Assembly: GCA_050260275.1 (NCBI GenBank)
Contig: JBLNBX010000080.1
Location: forward strand, 1-11,468
DNA from: DATMXS01 sp050260275
GTDB taxonomy: Bacteria > Acidobacteriota > Terriglobia > Bryobacterales > Bryobacteraceae
Length of the DNA stretch: 11,468 nt
Direction of reading: 5' to 3'
Shown here: in pieces, positions 1 through 7,757 of the stretch
Layout of the letters: every line of letters begins with the position of its first letter
Numbering within the stretch: position 1 is the first letter of the stretch
Notes under the pieces: model-generated
What the model saw: the letters and a program-made list of their open reading frames with translations, nothing else
What the model was told of the DNA's origin: nothing
Databases searched by the model: none
Translations under genes and position numbers: made by a program

Positions 1-159
1 CCCCGAGTAAGTCTCGACGCGCACCCGCACACTCTGATGATGCTACGCAAGCAGCGCAGCGTGGAAGACGCTACTGTAGTGCGGCCCAATACCGACTGGC
101 ACGAAACGGCTGCGCTGCTCGGGGCAGGTGAAAGGGGCGTAAGCGCGCGAAAAAACTGA
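1..159 (+). CDS. Possible C-terminal tail of an ORF entering from the left edge
   Basis: Reading from base 1 in frame 1 gives 52 codons with no stop until TGA at 157-159. The peptide contains no motif I recognise, and its third-position GC is only moderate. It could be the end of a plus-strand gene converging on the hydrogenase operon, or chance openness in GC-rich DNA. No function is assigned. The upstream sequence outside the window would decide it. Confidence 0.2.
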   Translation, partial: PRVSLDAHPHTLMMLRKQRSVEDATVVRPNTDWHETAALLGAGERGVSARKN

Positions 160-209
160 AAAGTAGTCAGACCGAATTCAGCGCCCGATCGGCGACCGGG
201 GGGCCGCCT

Positions 210-303
210 GCGGACCAGGGGGTCCGCCCCACAAAGTGATAATTTCGAGTTGCGCGGGGGTGGTGGGCCGGGCGCCCTCGCCCGCGCCGGCCCCCCTGGT
301 CCG
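210..303. repeat. GC-rich nested inverted repeats in the intergenic region
   Basis: The stretch 160-478 shows no credible gene. Within it, 210-216 (GCGGACC) and 221-227 (GGTCCGC) form a perfect 7-bp stem with an AGGG loop. The 12-mer CGGACCAGGGGG at 211-222 is perfectly inverted at 292-303 (CCCCCTGGTCCG). Between them, GGGCCGG at 265-271 pairs with CCGGCCC at 287-293. Two similar AT-richer stretches lie at about 236-250 (GTGATAATTTCGAG) and 330-344 (GTGATTTTCGAGG), one inside and one just outside the inverted repeat, like an imperfect direct repeat. It could be a decayed small mobile element or intergenic repeat family. Its role is unknown. Confidence 0.45.
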
Positions 304-478
304 GCTTGGCACAAAACACCGCAGAAATTGTGATTTTCGAGGTTTGTTCAAGGAGCCAGAGCCTTCCGCTCGTCCGGGGCGTTCTACCGAATAACCGAGA
401 TCCCAACGGCCTGCGCCACTGGGCTACTATCTACGGCCCTGTACCGGGGCAGTCCCTCACCGTCACGCTCATGGGTGG

Positions 479-569
479 GCGGGCTTGAGCCCGCGCAGGG
501 CTTCAGCCCTGCAGCACAGATAGAGCGGGAATGTGCGGAGCTGAAGCTCCGCCGCGGACTGAAGTCCGC
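479..569. repeat. Cluster of four short hairpins, REP/BIME-like intergenic repeat
   Basis: Four perfect stem-loops are packed into 91 bases. They are GCGGGC-TTGA-GCCCGC (479-494), GCAGGGC-TTCA-GCCCTGC (495-512), GCGGAGC-TGAA-GCTCCGC (535-552) and GCGGAC-TGAA-GTCCGC (554-569). The first two abut, the last two are 1 nt apart, and a 22-nt spacer separates the pairs. The TTCA loop of the left pair is the reverse complement of the TGAA loops of the right pair, so the whole is roughly mirror-symmetric. It lies 88 bp past the hoxH stop on the minus strand, so it would sit in the 3' end of the operon transcript and could stabilise it or slow polymerase. No T-run follows to make a classic terminator. 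Architecture resembles REP/BIME elements. No RAYT transposase is in the window. Confidence 0.7.
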
Positions 570-657
570 CACCCCTCATGTGTTGCCGAGCCGCGAAGCC
601 GGGCGCCTTGCCAAGGCATTCGCTCGGGGTCTCAAACTGTCCGTCTGCCGCAGCCCG

Positions 658-2112
658 CTACGAGCGCAGCTCGTCGAGCACTGCCCCCTCGGGCGAGACA
701 AGCTGGATGTGTACCGCAGCCTGGCCGGCGGCGTGCGTCGAGCAGCTCAGGCACGGGTCGTAGGCGCGCACGACGGCGGACACGCGGTTGAGCATGCCCT
801 CCTGCAGCTTCGTGCCATCGACGAAGTGCTTCGCCACCTGCTCGATTGAGCGCCCAATCGCCAGGTTGTTGTGGCCGGTGGCGACAATCAGGTTGGCCCA
901 CGCGATCGCGCCGCTCTCGTTCACCTTGTAGTGATGTATCAGCACCCCGCGCGGGGCTTCGATGACGCCGATTCCCTCGCCTGCATTGACATTTGCGCGC
1001 GCACGCACGCGTGTATCGAGTATTGACGGGTCGGAGACGAGCCTCTCGATGCACTCGAGCGAGTGGATGACCTCGATCAGCCGCGCATAGTGGTAGAGGA
1101 ACGAGCTCTGCGGCGTTCTGCCGAACCGCTGCCGGTACTCGGTGAGTTCCGCGTCGGCTTCCGGAGTTCCGCAGCGATCGGCCGCGTTGAGCCGCGCCAT
1201 GGGACCCACGCGGTATATCCCTTCGGGATACCCGGCGGGCTTGAAGTACGGAGCTTTCAGGTAGGAATTGGGCAGAGCAGCCTCGCCGATGTAGTCGGCG
1301 TAGTGCTGCGGGTCCACCTCGACTTCCGGCGCGCCGGCGCAGTCCACAAAGCGGATGCGGCCGTCGTAGAACTCCAGCCCGCCATCCTGGTTCACCAGGC
1401 CGGCATACATGGTGGGCATGTTGCCGAAGTGCGCGATCTCCTCGCTGTAGCGGTCGGCGGTGCTCTTGAGGAGTGCGATGGTGCGCGAAGCGATGGCGCG
1501 CGCCTCTGGCAGTCCGGCCAGAATGCGGTCGCGGACCTCGGGCGCGAGCGGCTGGTTCACACCGCCCGGAACCGCCCAGGACGGGTGTATGCGCTCCTTC
1601 GCCAACCCTTCGATGATCTGCTGCCCGAACTTGCGCAGCCTGACGCCGTCCAGCGCGAGCGCCGGGTTCTCGGCCAGAAGGCCGAGCACGTTGCGCTTGG
1701 CCGGGTCGTAGTCCATGCCGAGCAGCAAGTCCGGAGCGGAGAGGTGGAAGAAGCTCAGGGCGTGCGATTGCACGAACTGCCCGAAGTGCAGCAGCCGGCG
1801 CAGCTTGAGGGCCGTCTCCGGCACCTGCACGGCCATGATGGCGTCGCAGGCTTTCACTGAGGCGAGCTCGTGGCTCACGGGGCAGATGCCGCAGATGCGG
1901 GCCGTGATGGCGGGCATCTCGTAAAACGGGCGGCCTTCGGTGAACTTCTCGAACCCGCGCACCTGCGTCACGTGCAACTGCGCTCCAGACACCTTGCCGT
2001 CGTCGCCGAGATGGATCGTAATCTTGGCGTGCCCCTCGATGCGGGTGACGTGGTCGATGGTGATCTTCTTTGTTGCGTGTGCGGCCTGTTTCGGCACGGT
2101 GCGTCTCCTCAT
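658..2112 (-). CDS. hoxH: [NiFe] hydrogenase large subunit, HoxH-like (group 3, NAD-linked type)
   Basis: Large catalytic subunit of a soluble bidirectional [NiFe] hydrogenase: reversible H2 oxidation at a Ni-Fe(CN)2CO centre in the cytoplasm. The 484-residue protein carries the N-terminal RICGICPVSH motif (Cys74, Cys77) and the C-terminal DPCLSCSTH motif (Cys454, Cys457), the four Ni ligands. The N-terminal HVTRIEGHAKI segment is also typical. A 24-residue tail follows His460, the usual cleavage site of the maturation endopeptidase, so the subunit is made as a precursor. No signal or membrane segment is visible; the partner HoxY lacks a Tat leader too. I place the start at the ATG at 2112, which overlaps the hoxY stop as ATGA and has AAGGTG 8 nt upstream. 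The open frame continues further upstream, but only antiparallel to hoxY-coding sense. Group 3d is the best fit, though 3b/3c cannot be excluded without alignment. Confidence 0.95.
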   Translation of the reverse strand: MRRRTVPKQAAHATKKITIDHVTRIEGHAKITIHLGDDGKVSGAQLHVTQVRGFEKFTEGRPFYEMPAITARICGICPVSHELASVKACDAIMAVQVPETALKLRRLLHFGQFVQSHALSFFHLSAPDLLLGMDYDPAKRNVLGLLAENPALALDGVRLRKFGQQIIEGLAKERIHPSWAVPGGVNQPLAPEVRDRILAGLPEARAIASRTIALLKSTADRYSEEIAHFGNMPTMYAGLVNQDGGLEFYDGRIRFVDCAGAPEVEVDPQHYADYIGEAALPNSYLKAPYFKPAGYPEGIYRVGPMARLNAADRCGTPEADAELTEYRQRFGRTPQSSFLYHYARLIEVIHSLECIERLVSDPSILDTRVRARANVNAGEGIGVIEAPRGVLIHHYKVNESGAIAWANLIVATGHNNLAIGRSIEQVAKHFVDGTKLQEGMLNRVSAVVRAYDPCLSCSTHAAGQAAVHIQLVSPEGAVLDELRS

Positions 2113-2635
2113 CCGAACTTCACCTTGGAGCCGAGGTCGGGCGTGCGGCCCTCCAGCAGCTCGCCAATTACGTACGCGATGGCTTTTGGCGGGGGCGGGC
2201 ATCCGGGCAGGTGAAAGTCCACCTTCACGACCTCCTGAAGCGGCACGGCGCGCTTCAGCAGCTTGGGAACGCCCTCGTACGGGACGCCCGGCTCGGTATC
2301 CGCGCCTTCCACGTAGACCCTGTCGAGCAGCGTCTTCACGGGGACGGTGTTGCGCATGGCGGGCACATTCCCCGTGACGGAGCAGTCGCCGAAGGCGATG
2401 ACGAGCTTCGAACGCGCGCGGATGGTCTGCGCCTTCTCGCGGTCTTCCTCGCTCGAGACGGCGCCCTCGACGAGCGTCACATCCACCTGCTCGGGGAAGT
2501 GCTGCGCGTCGACCAGCGGGCTGTAGACGAGGTCCGCTCCCTTCGCGACCGCCTCGATGCCCTCGTCGATGTCGAGCAGCGACATGTGGCAGCCGGAGCA
2601 GCCGTCGAGCCACACCGTCGCGAGCCTGATCTTCT

Positions 2636-2639
<4 letters not shown>
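2109..2639 (-). CDS. hoxY: [NiFe] hydrogenase small subunit, HoxY-like
   Basis: Electron-transfer small subunit that pairs with HoxH and holds the proximal [4Fe-4S] cluster. The 176-residue protein shows LDGCSGCHMS (Cys14, Cys17), GDCSVTG (Cys86) and LPGCPPPP (Cys147), the four expected ligands. It is short and lacks both a Tat signal peptide and the extra C-terminal cluster domain of membrane uptake hydrogenases, which marks a cytoplasmic HoxY/group 3 type. The ATG at 2639 overlaps the hoxU stop (ATGA) and is preceded by GGGGAG 7 nt upstream. The stop overlaps the hoxH start in the same way, implying coupled translation and balanced HoxU:HoxY:HoxH synthesis. The length is close to that of known HoxY proteins. 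Confidence 0.95.
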
Positions 2640-3346
<707 letters not shown>

Positions 3347-3353
3347 AGCGATG

Positions 3354-3359
3354 CTCCTT
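3354..3359 (-). promoter_or_regulatory. Ribosome binding site deciding the GTG start of hoxU
   Basis: On the minus strand this reads AAGGAG, 7 nt before the GTG at 3346-3344. No ATG in this frame gives the full ferredoxin domain, so the site supports the GTG start. It is the only gene in the operon with a non-ATG start by this reading. Confidence 0.75.
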
Positions 3360-3377
3360 GTTCTTTTCCGTGGCGCT

Positions 3378-6300
3378 CTAGTCGGTGGCGCGGATGTCGC
3401 ACCTCAGGCAGCGGGACGCTTCCGTGAGCGCCTGCTCGCCGGTGAGTCCGATGCAGACCTCCTCGAAGGTCTGCACGCGTTCAGCAGCCGGGGTGTGCGC
3501 GGGCGACTGCCGGGGCGCCTCCACGGTTTGCGGCGGTTCACAGTCGTACTCGAACACCGGCATGATCGCGTTGATGCGCTTTTCGCCCATCAGCCGCTGG
3601 TCGATGTTGCGCGCCGCTTTCTTGCCATAGCCCATCGCGTTCGACACGTTCGACGCGCCGCTTATCACGTCGCCGCCGGCAAAGAACTTGGGGCGCGAGG
3701 TTTCGAGCGAGTAGCGGTCCACCTCGATCACGCCGGATTCCTTCAGCGTGAGTCCGGAGGCCTTCGCGAAATCGGCATCCACCTTCTCGCCCACGGCCAG
3801 AATCACGGTGTCGCACTTGATGACGAGCACCTCTTCGGTGAGCACGGGCTTGCGCCGGCCCGAGGCGTCAAACTCGCCGAGGCGCGTCTTCACAACCTCG
3901 ATGGCCTTCACGGTCCCGTGGACGCCCATCACGCGGTGCGGCGCGGCCATGAAGACGATGTTGGCGCCCTCGGCTTCGGCCGCCTCCACCTCTTCTCGTA
4001 TGGCCGGCATGTCCTTGCGCTCGCGGCGGTAGACTATCGTCACCTCAGCGCCCATCCGGAGCGCCGTGCGCGCGGAATCGATAGCCGCGTTGCCGCCGCC
4101 GATGACGACGACCTTCTTACCGATCTTCACCGGCTCATTCTTCGCCACCGCCTCGAGGAACAGCAGAGCCGGCATCACGCCCTTCAACTCGGTGCCCGGA
4201 ATGTACACCCAGGATTCCTTCCAGGTGCCGATGGCGAGGAACACGGCGTCGTACTGAGCGTCAAGGTCGTTCAGTGAGACGTCGAGGCCGATGGCTGTGT
4301 TGAATTCGAACTTCACGCCCAGCGCCTCGATGAGCTGAAGCTCCTTGTCGAGGACATCCGTGGGCAGGCGGTACTCGGGCAGCGCGTAGCGCAGCATGCC
4401 ACCGGCGGCAGGGTTCGACTCGTAAATCGTTACGTCGTGCCCGAGCAGCGCCAGGTAGAAGGCGCAGGTGAGCCCGGTTGGCCCCGCACCGACGATGGCA
4501 ACCTTCTTGCCAGTGGGCGCGAGCTTCCGCGCGACGATCTTCTCGATCATTGCCGGGTAGCGCGAGGAGTTGTACATGCAATCGGCAATGTAGCGGTGCA
4601 CGTCGCGCATGTTCACGGCGGCGTCGAGGTTGATGCGGCGGCAGCGGTCGTCGCAGGGGTTCTGGCATACGCGCCCGGTGGAGGCGGGCAGCGGGTTGTC
4701 CATGACGACAGACTCGAACGCCTCCTCCATGCGCCCTTCTTTGAAGAGCTGCAGGAAGCGCGGGATGTTCATGTGCAGCGGGCAGGAGTTCTCGCAGGGC
4801 GAGAGCGCGAGGTCCTCGCACACACCAGCGCGGCAGCGCCGCGCGCGGATATGGTCCTCGAACTCGTGCCGGAAGTGCCTCATGGTGGTCAGCACGGGGT
4901 TCGGGGCGGTCTGTCCCAGGCCGCACAGCGACATGTCGCGGATCATCCGGCCGGTTTCGTCGAGGGCTTCCAGGTCGCTCTCGCTCGCCGTGCCGTTTGT
5001 CAGGGAGTTCAGGATGCGCAGCGACTTGTCCAGACCCACGCGGCACGGGACGCATTTGCCGCAGGACTCCGAGTGCGTGAACTCGACGAAGTACCGCGCC
5101 ACGTCCACCATGCAGTTGTCTTCGTCCATGACAACCATTCCGCCGGAGCCCATGATGGAGCCGAGCTTCGCCAGGCTCTCGTAATCCACGGGAGTGTCGA
5201 ACATCTCCTGCGGGATGCAGCCGCCTGAAGGCCCGCCGGTCTGGACGGCCTTGATCTGCTTGCCGTTGGTTGCGCCCTCGCCGACGTCGTAGACGAAGGT
5301 CTTGAGCGGCGTGCCGAGCGGCATCTCCACCAGGCCGGTGTTCTTTACTTTTCCAACCAGCGAGAACACCTTCGTGCCCGCGCTCTTCGAAGAGCCGGTC
5401 TCGGTGAACCACGCCGGACCCTTGGCGATGATGGGGACCACGTTGTACCAGGTCTCGACGTTGTTGATGTTGGTGGGATAGCCCCACAGGCCCTTCTGCG
5501 CCGGGAACGGAGGCCGCGGCCGCGGACGGCCCGCGCGGCCCTCGAGCGAGGCGATGAGCGCCGTTTCCTCGCCGCATACGAACGCGCCAGCGCCTTCGAC
5601 GAGTTGCAGGTTGAAGTTGAACCCGCGCCCCAGGATGTTGTCGCCCAGCATGCCGTACTCTTTGGCCTGCTCGATGGCGCGCGACAGGCGGTGAACCGCC
5701 AGGGGATACTCCGCACGGACGTAGATGATGCCCTCGGAAGCGCCCGTCAGGTAAGCGCCGATGGCCATGCCCTCGATCAGCGCGTGCGGGTCGCCCTCGA
5801 TCTCGTTGCGGTTCATGTAGGCGCCGGGGTCGCCCTCGTCCGCGTTGCAGACGATGTACTTGCGCTCCGCCTGGGCCTTGCGGAGGATTTCCCACTTCAG
5901 GCCGGTCGGGTAACCCGCGCCGCCGCGCCCGCGCAGCTTGGAGGCCTTGATCTGCTCGATGAACAGGTCCGGCGTGTTCTCGATGAGAACCTTATAGAGC
6001 GCCTGGTAACCGCCGACGCCGATGTACTCCTCGATGTCGTCGGCCGAGATGAGGCCGCAGTTGCGCAGCACGATCTTCTTCTGGCCGCGGAAGAACGGAA
6101 CGTCGCGCCAGGAGGGCAGGTTCGGATACCCGGAGCCGTAACGGACCACGCTTGTCAGGTGGTCCCATTCCTCGATCTTGCACAGCGCCAGCTCCTCGCA
6201 AACGCCGCCGTCTTCCAGGGCGTCGAGAATGCGGGGAACTTCGGCGGCGTGTATGCGGCGCATCACCGCCAGGGGCTTGCCGGGAATGTAGACGTTTACG

Positions 6301-6521
6301 AGCGGCTCCTGCGCGCAATAGCCGAGGCAGCCCACGCGCGCGAGCACGATATCGAGCCCGCGGCGCTCTATCTCCTCGGCAAAAGCGTGAAACACGCCCT
6401 CCGCGCCGTTGCCTGTGCCGCAGGTGCCCATGCCGACGCCGATGCGCGGCTTATGCGGCAGCAGCTTCTCTAACCCGGCTTCCTTGACCGAGTTAAAACT
6501 GCTGATGTCCTGGATGCGCAT
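3378..6521 (-). CDS. hoxF: HoxF/NuoF-like NADH-FMN subunit fused to a GltD/NfnB-like FAD-NAD(P) oxidoreductase
   Basis: Flavin subunit of the hydrogenase, 1047 residues, about twice a NuoF. Residues 25-110 are a thioredoxin-like ferredoxin domain with Cys34, Cys65 and Cys69; the usual second Cys is Asn39. Residues 120-555 are the NuoF core: GRGGAGYPTGLKW (198-210) and NADEGDPGAY (226-235) for FMN/NADH, GAGAFVCGEETAL (310-322), then ESCGKCVPC (Cys487, 490, 493) and Cys533 for the N3-type [4Fe-4S] cluster. Residues 560-660 are a cysteine-rich GltD/Fer4_20-like domain (Cys563, 568, 576, 580, 619, 623, 627). Then come FAD motif VGAGPTGL (677-684), NAD(P) motif VIGGGNAAIDSA (806-817) with YRRER after the second strand (suggesting NADP(H)), and FAGGDVISGA (947-956). 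The tail has CLRC (1038-1041). One uninterrupted frame shows a real fusion, not two genes. The ATG lies inside the last 29 nt of hoxE, with GAGAAGGA upstream. A role in coupling H2, NAD(H) and NADP(H) is inferred. Confidence 0.93.
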   Translation of the reverse strand: MRIQDISSFNSVKEAGLEKLLPHKPRIGVGMGTCGTGNGAEGVFHAFAEEIERRGLDIVLARVGCLGYCAQEPLVNVYIPGKPLAVMRRIHAAEVPRILDALEDGGVCEELALCKIEEWDHLTSVVRYGSGYPNLPSWRDVPFFRGQKKIVLRNCGLISADDIEEYIGVGGYQALYKVLIENTPDLFIEQIKASKLRGRGGAGYPTGLKWEILRKAQAERKYIVCNADEGDPGAYMNRNEIEGDPHALIEGMAIGAYLTGASEGIIYVRAEYPLAVHRLSRAIEQAKEYGMLGDNILGRGFNFNLQLVEGAGAFVCGEETALIASLEGRAGRPRPRPPFPAQKGLWGYPTNINNVETWYNVVPIIAKGPAWFTETGSSKSAGTKVFSLVGKVKNTGLVEMPLGTPLKTFVYDVGEGATNGKQIKAVQTGGPSGGCIPQEMFDTPVDYESLAKLGSIMGSGGMVVMDEDNCMVDVARYFVEFTHSESCGKCVPCRVGLDKSLRILNSLTNGTASESDLEALDETGRMIRDMSLCGLGQTAPNPVLTTMRHFRHEFEDHIRARRCRAGVCEDLALSPCENSCPLHMNIPRFLQLFKEGRMEEAFESVVMDNPLPASTGRVCQNPCDDRCRRINLDAAVNMRDVHRYIADCMYNSSRYPAMIEKIVARKLAPTGKKVAIVGAGPTGLTCAFYLALLGHDVTIYESNPAAGGMLRYALPEYRLPTDVLDKELQLIEALGVKFEFNTAIGLDVSLNDLDAQYDAVFLAIGTWKESWVYIPGTELKGVMPALLFLEAVAKNEPVKIGKKVVVIGGGNAAIDSARTALRMGAEVTIVYRRERKDMPAIREEVEAAEAEGANIVFMAAPHRVMGVHGTVKAIEVVKTRLGEFDASGRRKPVLTEEVLVIKCDTVILAVGEKVDADFAKASGLTLKESGVIEVDRYSLETSRPKFFAGGDVISGASNVSNAMGYGKKAARNIDQRLMGEKRINAIMPVFEYDCEPPQTVEAPRQSPAHTPAAERVQTFEEVCIGLTGEQALTEASRCLRCDIRATD

Positions 6522-7062
6522 GTTTACGGGATTCCTTCTCGATCTGCTCGATCTCAGCGCGCAGCGCGCGCTCGTTCATGTGCCCGAAGATCTCGTGATT
6601 CACCTCGACTACCGGCGCCAGGGCGCACTGTCCGAAGCACGCCACCGTGCGGATGGTGTACTTGCCGTCGGGCGTTGTGATGGAAAGCTTGTCGGCGTCT
6701 CCGCCTTCCTCGACGGGCTGGTGCGGGTGCAGGCCCAGCTCGAGCTTCAGCCGGTCCAGCAGCCGGCGCGACCCGCGCGTGTGGCAAGCCGTTCCGCGGC
6801 ACACGCAAATGGTGTTGCGCCCCTGCGGCTCCAGGTTGAACAGCGCGTAGAACGTTGCGACGCTGTACACCTGCGCCAGCGGGATGTCCGCTTTCTGCGC
6901 GACGTAGTCGAGCGCTTCGGCGCTCAGGTACTTCTGCGGATGGTGCTCCTGGATCCTCTCCAGGATCGTCAGCAGCGCACCCGGCTTCCCGGCGTACTCC
7001 GCAATGACTCGATCGATGTATTCCTGGTCCTCAAGCGCTGGCTGCGCTGCTGTGGATGGCAT
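6493..7062 (-). CDS. hoxE: [2Fe-2S] thioredoxin-like subunit, HoxE/NuoE-like (HydC-like)
   Basis: Small Fe-S subunit that docks on NuoF/HoxF; the first gene of the hydrogenase operon. The 189-residue protein has a helical N-terminus (about 15-80, containing the family motif SVATFYALF) and a thioredoxin-like domain with the four [2Fe-2S] ligands in the order Cys88-x4-Cys93 and Cys142-x3-Cys146 (CFGQCALAP). Length is normal for NuoE/HoxE. I chose the ATG at 7062 because GAAGGA at 7071-7076 lies 8 nt upstream; a TTG at 7092 in the same frame adds ten unconserved residues. The C-terminal end overlaps the hoxF-like start by 29 nt. In HydABC and related bifurcating enzymes the same protein is HydC. 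Confidence 0.93.
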   Translation of the reverse strand: MPSTAAQPALEDQEYIDRVIAEYAGKPGALLTILERIQEHHPQKYLSAEALDYVAQKADIPLAQVYSVATFYALFNLEPQGRNTICVCRGTACHTRGSRRLLDRLKLELGLHPHQPVEEGGDADKLSITTPDGKYTIRTVACFGQCALAPVVEVNHEIFGHMNERALRAEIEQIEKESRKHAHPGHQQF

Positions 7063-7070
7063 GCAAGGGT

Positions 7071-7076
7071 TCCTTC
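7071..7076 (-). promoter_or_regulatory. Ribosome binding site for hoxE
   Basis: The minus strand reads GAAGGA 8 nt ahead of the ATG at 7062. It favours this ATG over the upstream TTG at 7092, which has no comparable site. Confidence 0.65.
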
Positions 7077-7120
7077 GAGGCGGTCCGAACAAAATCCGGA
7101 ATTTTGGGTCTTAAATGCAA

Positions 7121-7126
7121 AGGATA
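7121..7126 (-). promoter_or_regulatory. Candidate extended -10 box of the hydrogenase operon
   Basis: The 286-bp gap between the cupin stop and hoxE (7063-7348) holds no credible gene and is the natural promoter region. On the minus strand TGC-TATCCT resembles an extended -10 element, which would give a 5' leader of about 50 nt. No convincing -35 box is visible at 17-18 nt upstream. The nearby TGG...TTTGCA pattern has GG and GC separated by 11 nt, one more than sigma-54 allows. This is a weak prediction. Confidence 0.25.
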
Positions 7127-7348
7127 GCACCACCGCAGGGGGAGTGGGGCGCTGGCATTGCGTCGGACGGATGCTCCGAGGAGGGCATCGCTTGGGGGGA
7201 GAACCCCTGTATCGCTGCGGGGATCACTCCCACGAGGCCGGACGGCCATGCGTCCTCTGGGCGGAACCGGCGCACGCGCGGCGCGGATGACGGATCTGGC
7301 GCGCCCTCCGGTTTTCCGTTAGGTTCCTTTTGAATCAGCGCTGCCGGG

Positions 7349-7690
7349 CTACTTCTCGCGCCCGTGGACGTGCGACGGCGGCGAGGTTGCCTCCACGGCC
7401 GTGAACTCTTCGAGTATCCGGTAGTGGTGCCTGGCGCCTTTCGGCACCACCCAGGAATTGCCCGGCTCGAGGCGCACTCGCTGCCCCTCGATCTCGAGTT
7501 CGGCAACGCCTGATATAACAAATCCTACGGTTTCGTAATCTCGCGACGTCTCCGGCTTGTCCGCGCCCGGCTTCTCGTACCACAGCCGCATCCCCACGTG
7601 CTTCCCGGACGCGAGATACTTCTCGCCTGGCTCGCCGTGCGGAGAGAAGCGTGAATCGACCTTGGTGATGGTGGTGTCCCGGTCGCCCAT
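7349..7690 (-). CDS. Small single-domain cupin protein
   Basis: A 113-residue protein with a single cupin barrel. Cupin motif 2 is visible as PGNSWVVPKGARHHYRI (about 76-92; Pro83, Gly85, His88/His89). The motif 1 region (about 44-61, KPETSRDYETVGFVISG) keeps the Glu and Gly positions but lacks the two histidines that usually bind metal, so metal binding may be lost or changed. The ATG at 7690 has an AAGGGGG tract just upstream; a GTG at 7726 would add 12 residues without support. It begins 67 nt after the stop of the phosphoribosyltransferase/kinase-like gene and may be the last gene of that transcript. Small cupins of this kind are sugar- or ligand-binding or regulatory. No substrate can be named. 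Confidence 0.85.
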   Translation of the reverse strand: MGDRDTTITKVDSRFSPHGEPGEKYLASGKHVGMRLWYEKPGADKPETSRDYETVGFVISGVAELEIEGQRVRLEPGNSWVVPKGARHHYRILEEFTAVEATSPPSHVHGREK

Positions 7691-7757
7691 ATGCCCCCCT
7701 TGCGTTTCTGTACTACACCGTATCACGACGGCCGCCGCGGAGGCCGGGGCGCCATGC

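Noticed and set aside
479..569. CRISPR array or rho-independent terminator
   Set aside because: The units are self-complementary and differ in stem sequence, with no equal spacers, so it is not CRISPR. There is no T-run after any stem in the minus direction.
1063..1860. A 265-codon plus-strand frame opposite hoxH
   Set aside because: It is antisense to well-conserved hydrogenase sequence and shows no domain.
4261..5895. A 544-codon minus-strand frame inside the hoxF-like gene
   Set aside because: It overlaps the recognised NuoF/GltD coding frame entirely and has biased His/Arg/Pro content with no domain.
7110..7135. Sigma-54 promoter (TGG...TTTGCA) ahead of hoxE
   Set aside because: The GG and GC are 11 nt apart where sigma-54 promoters require 10, and spacing is strict.
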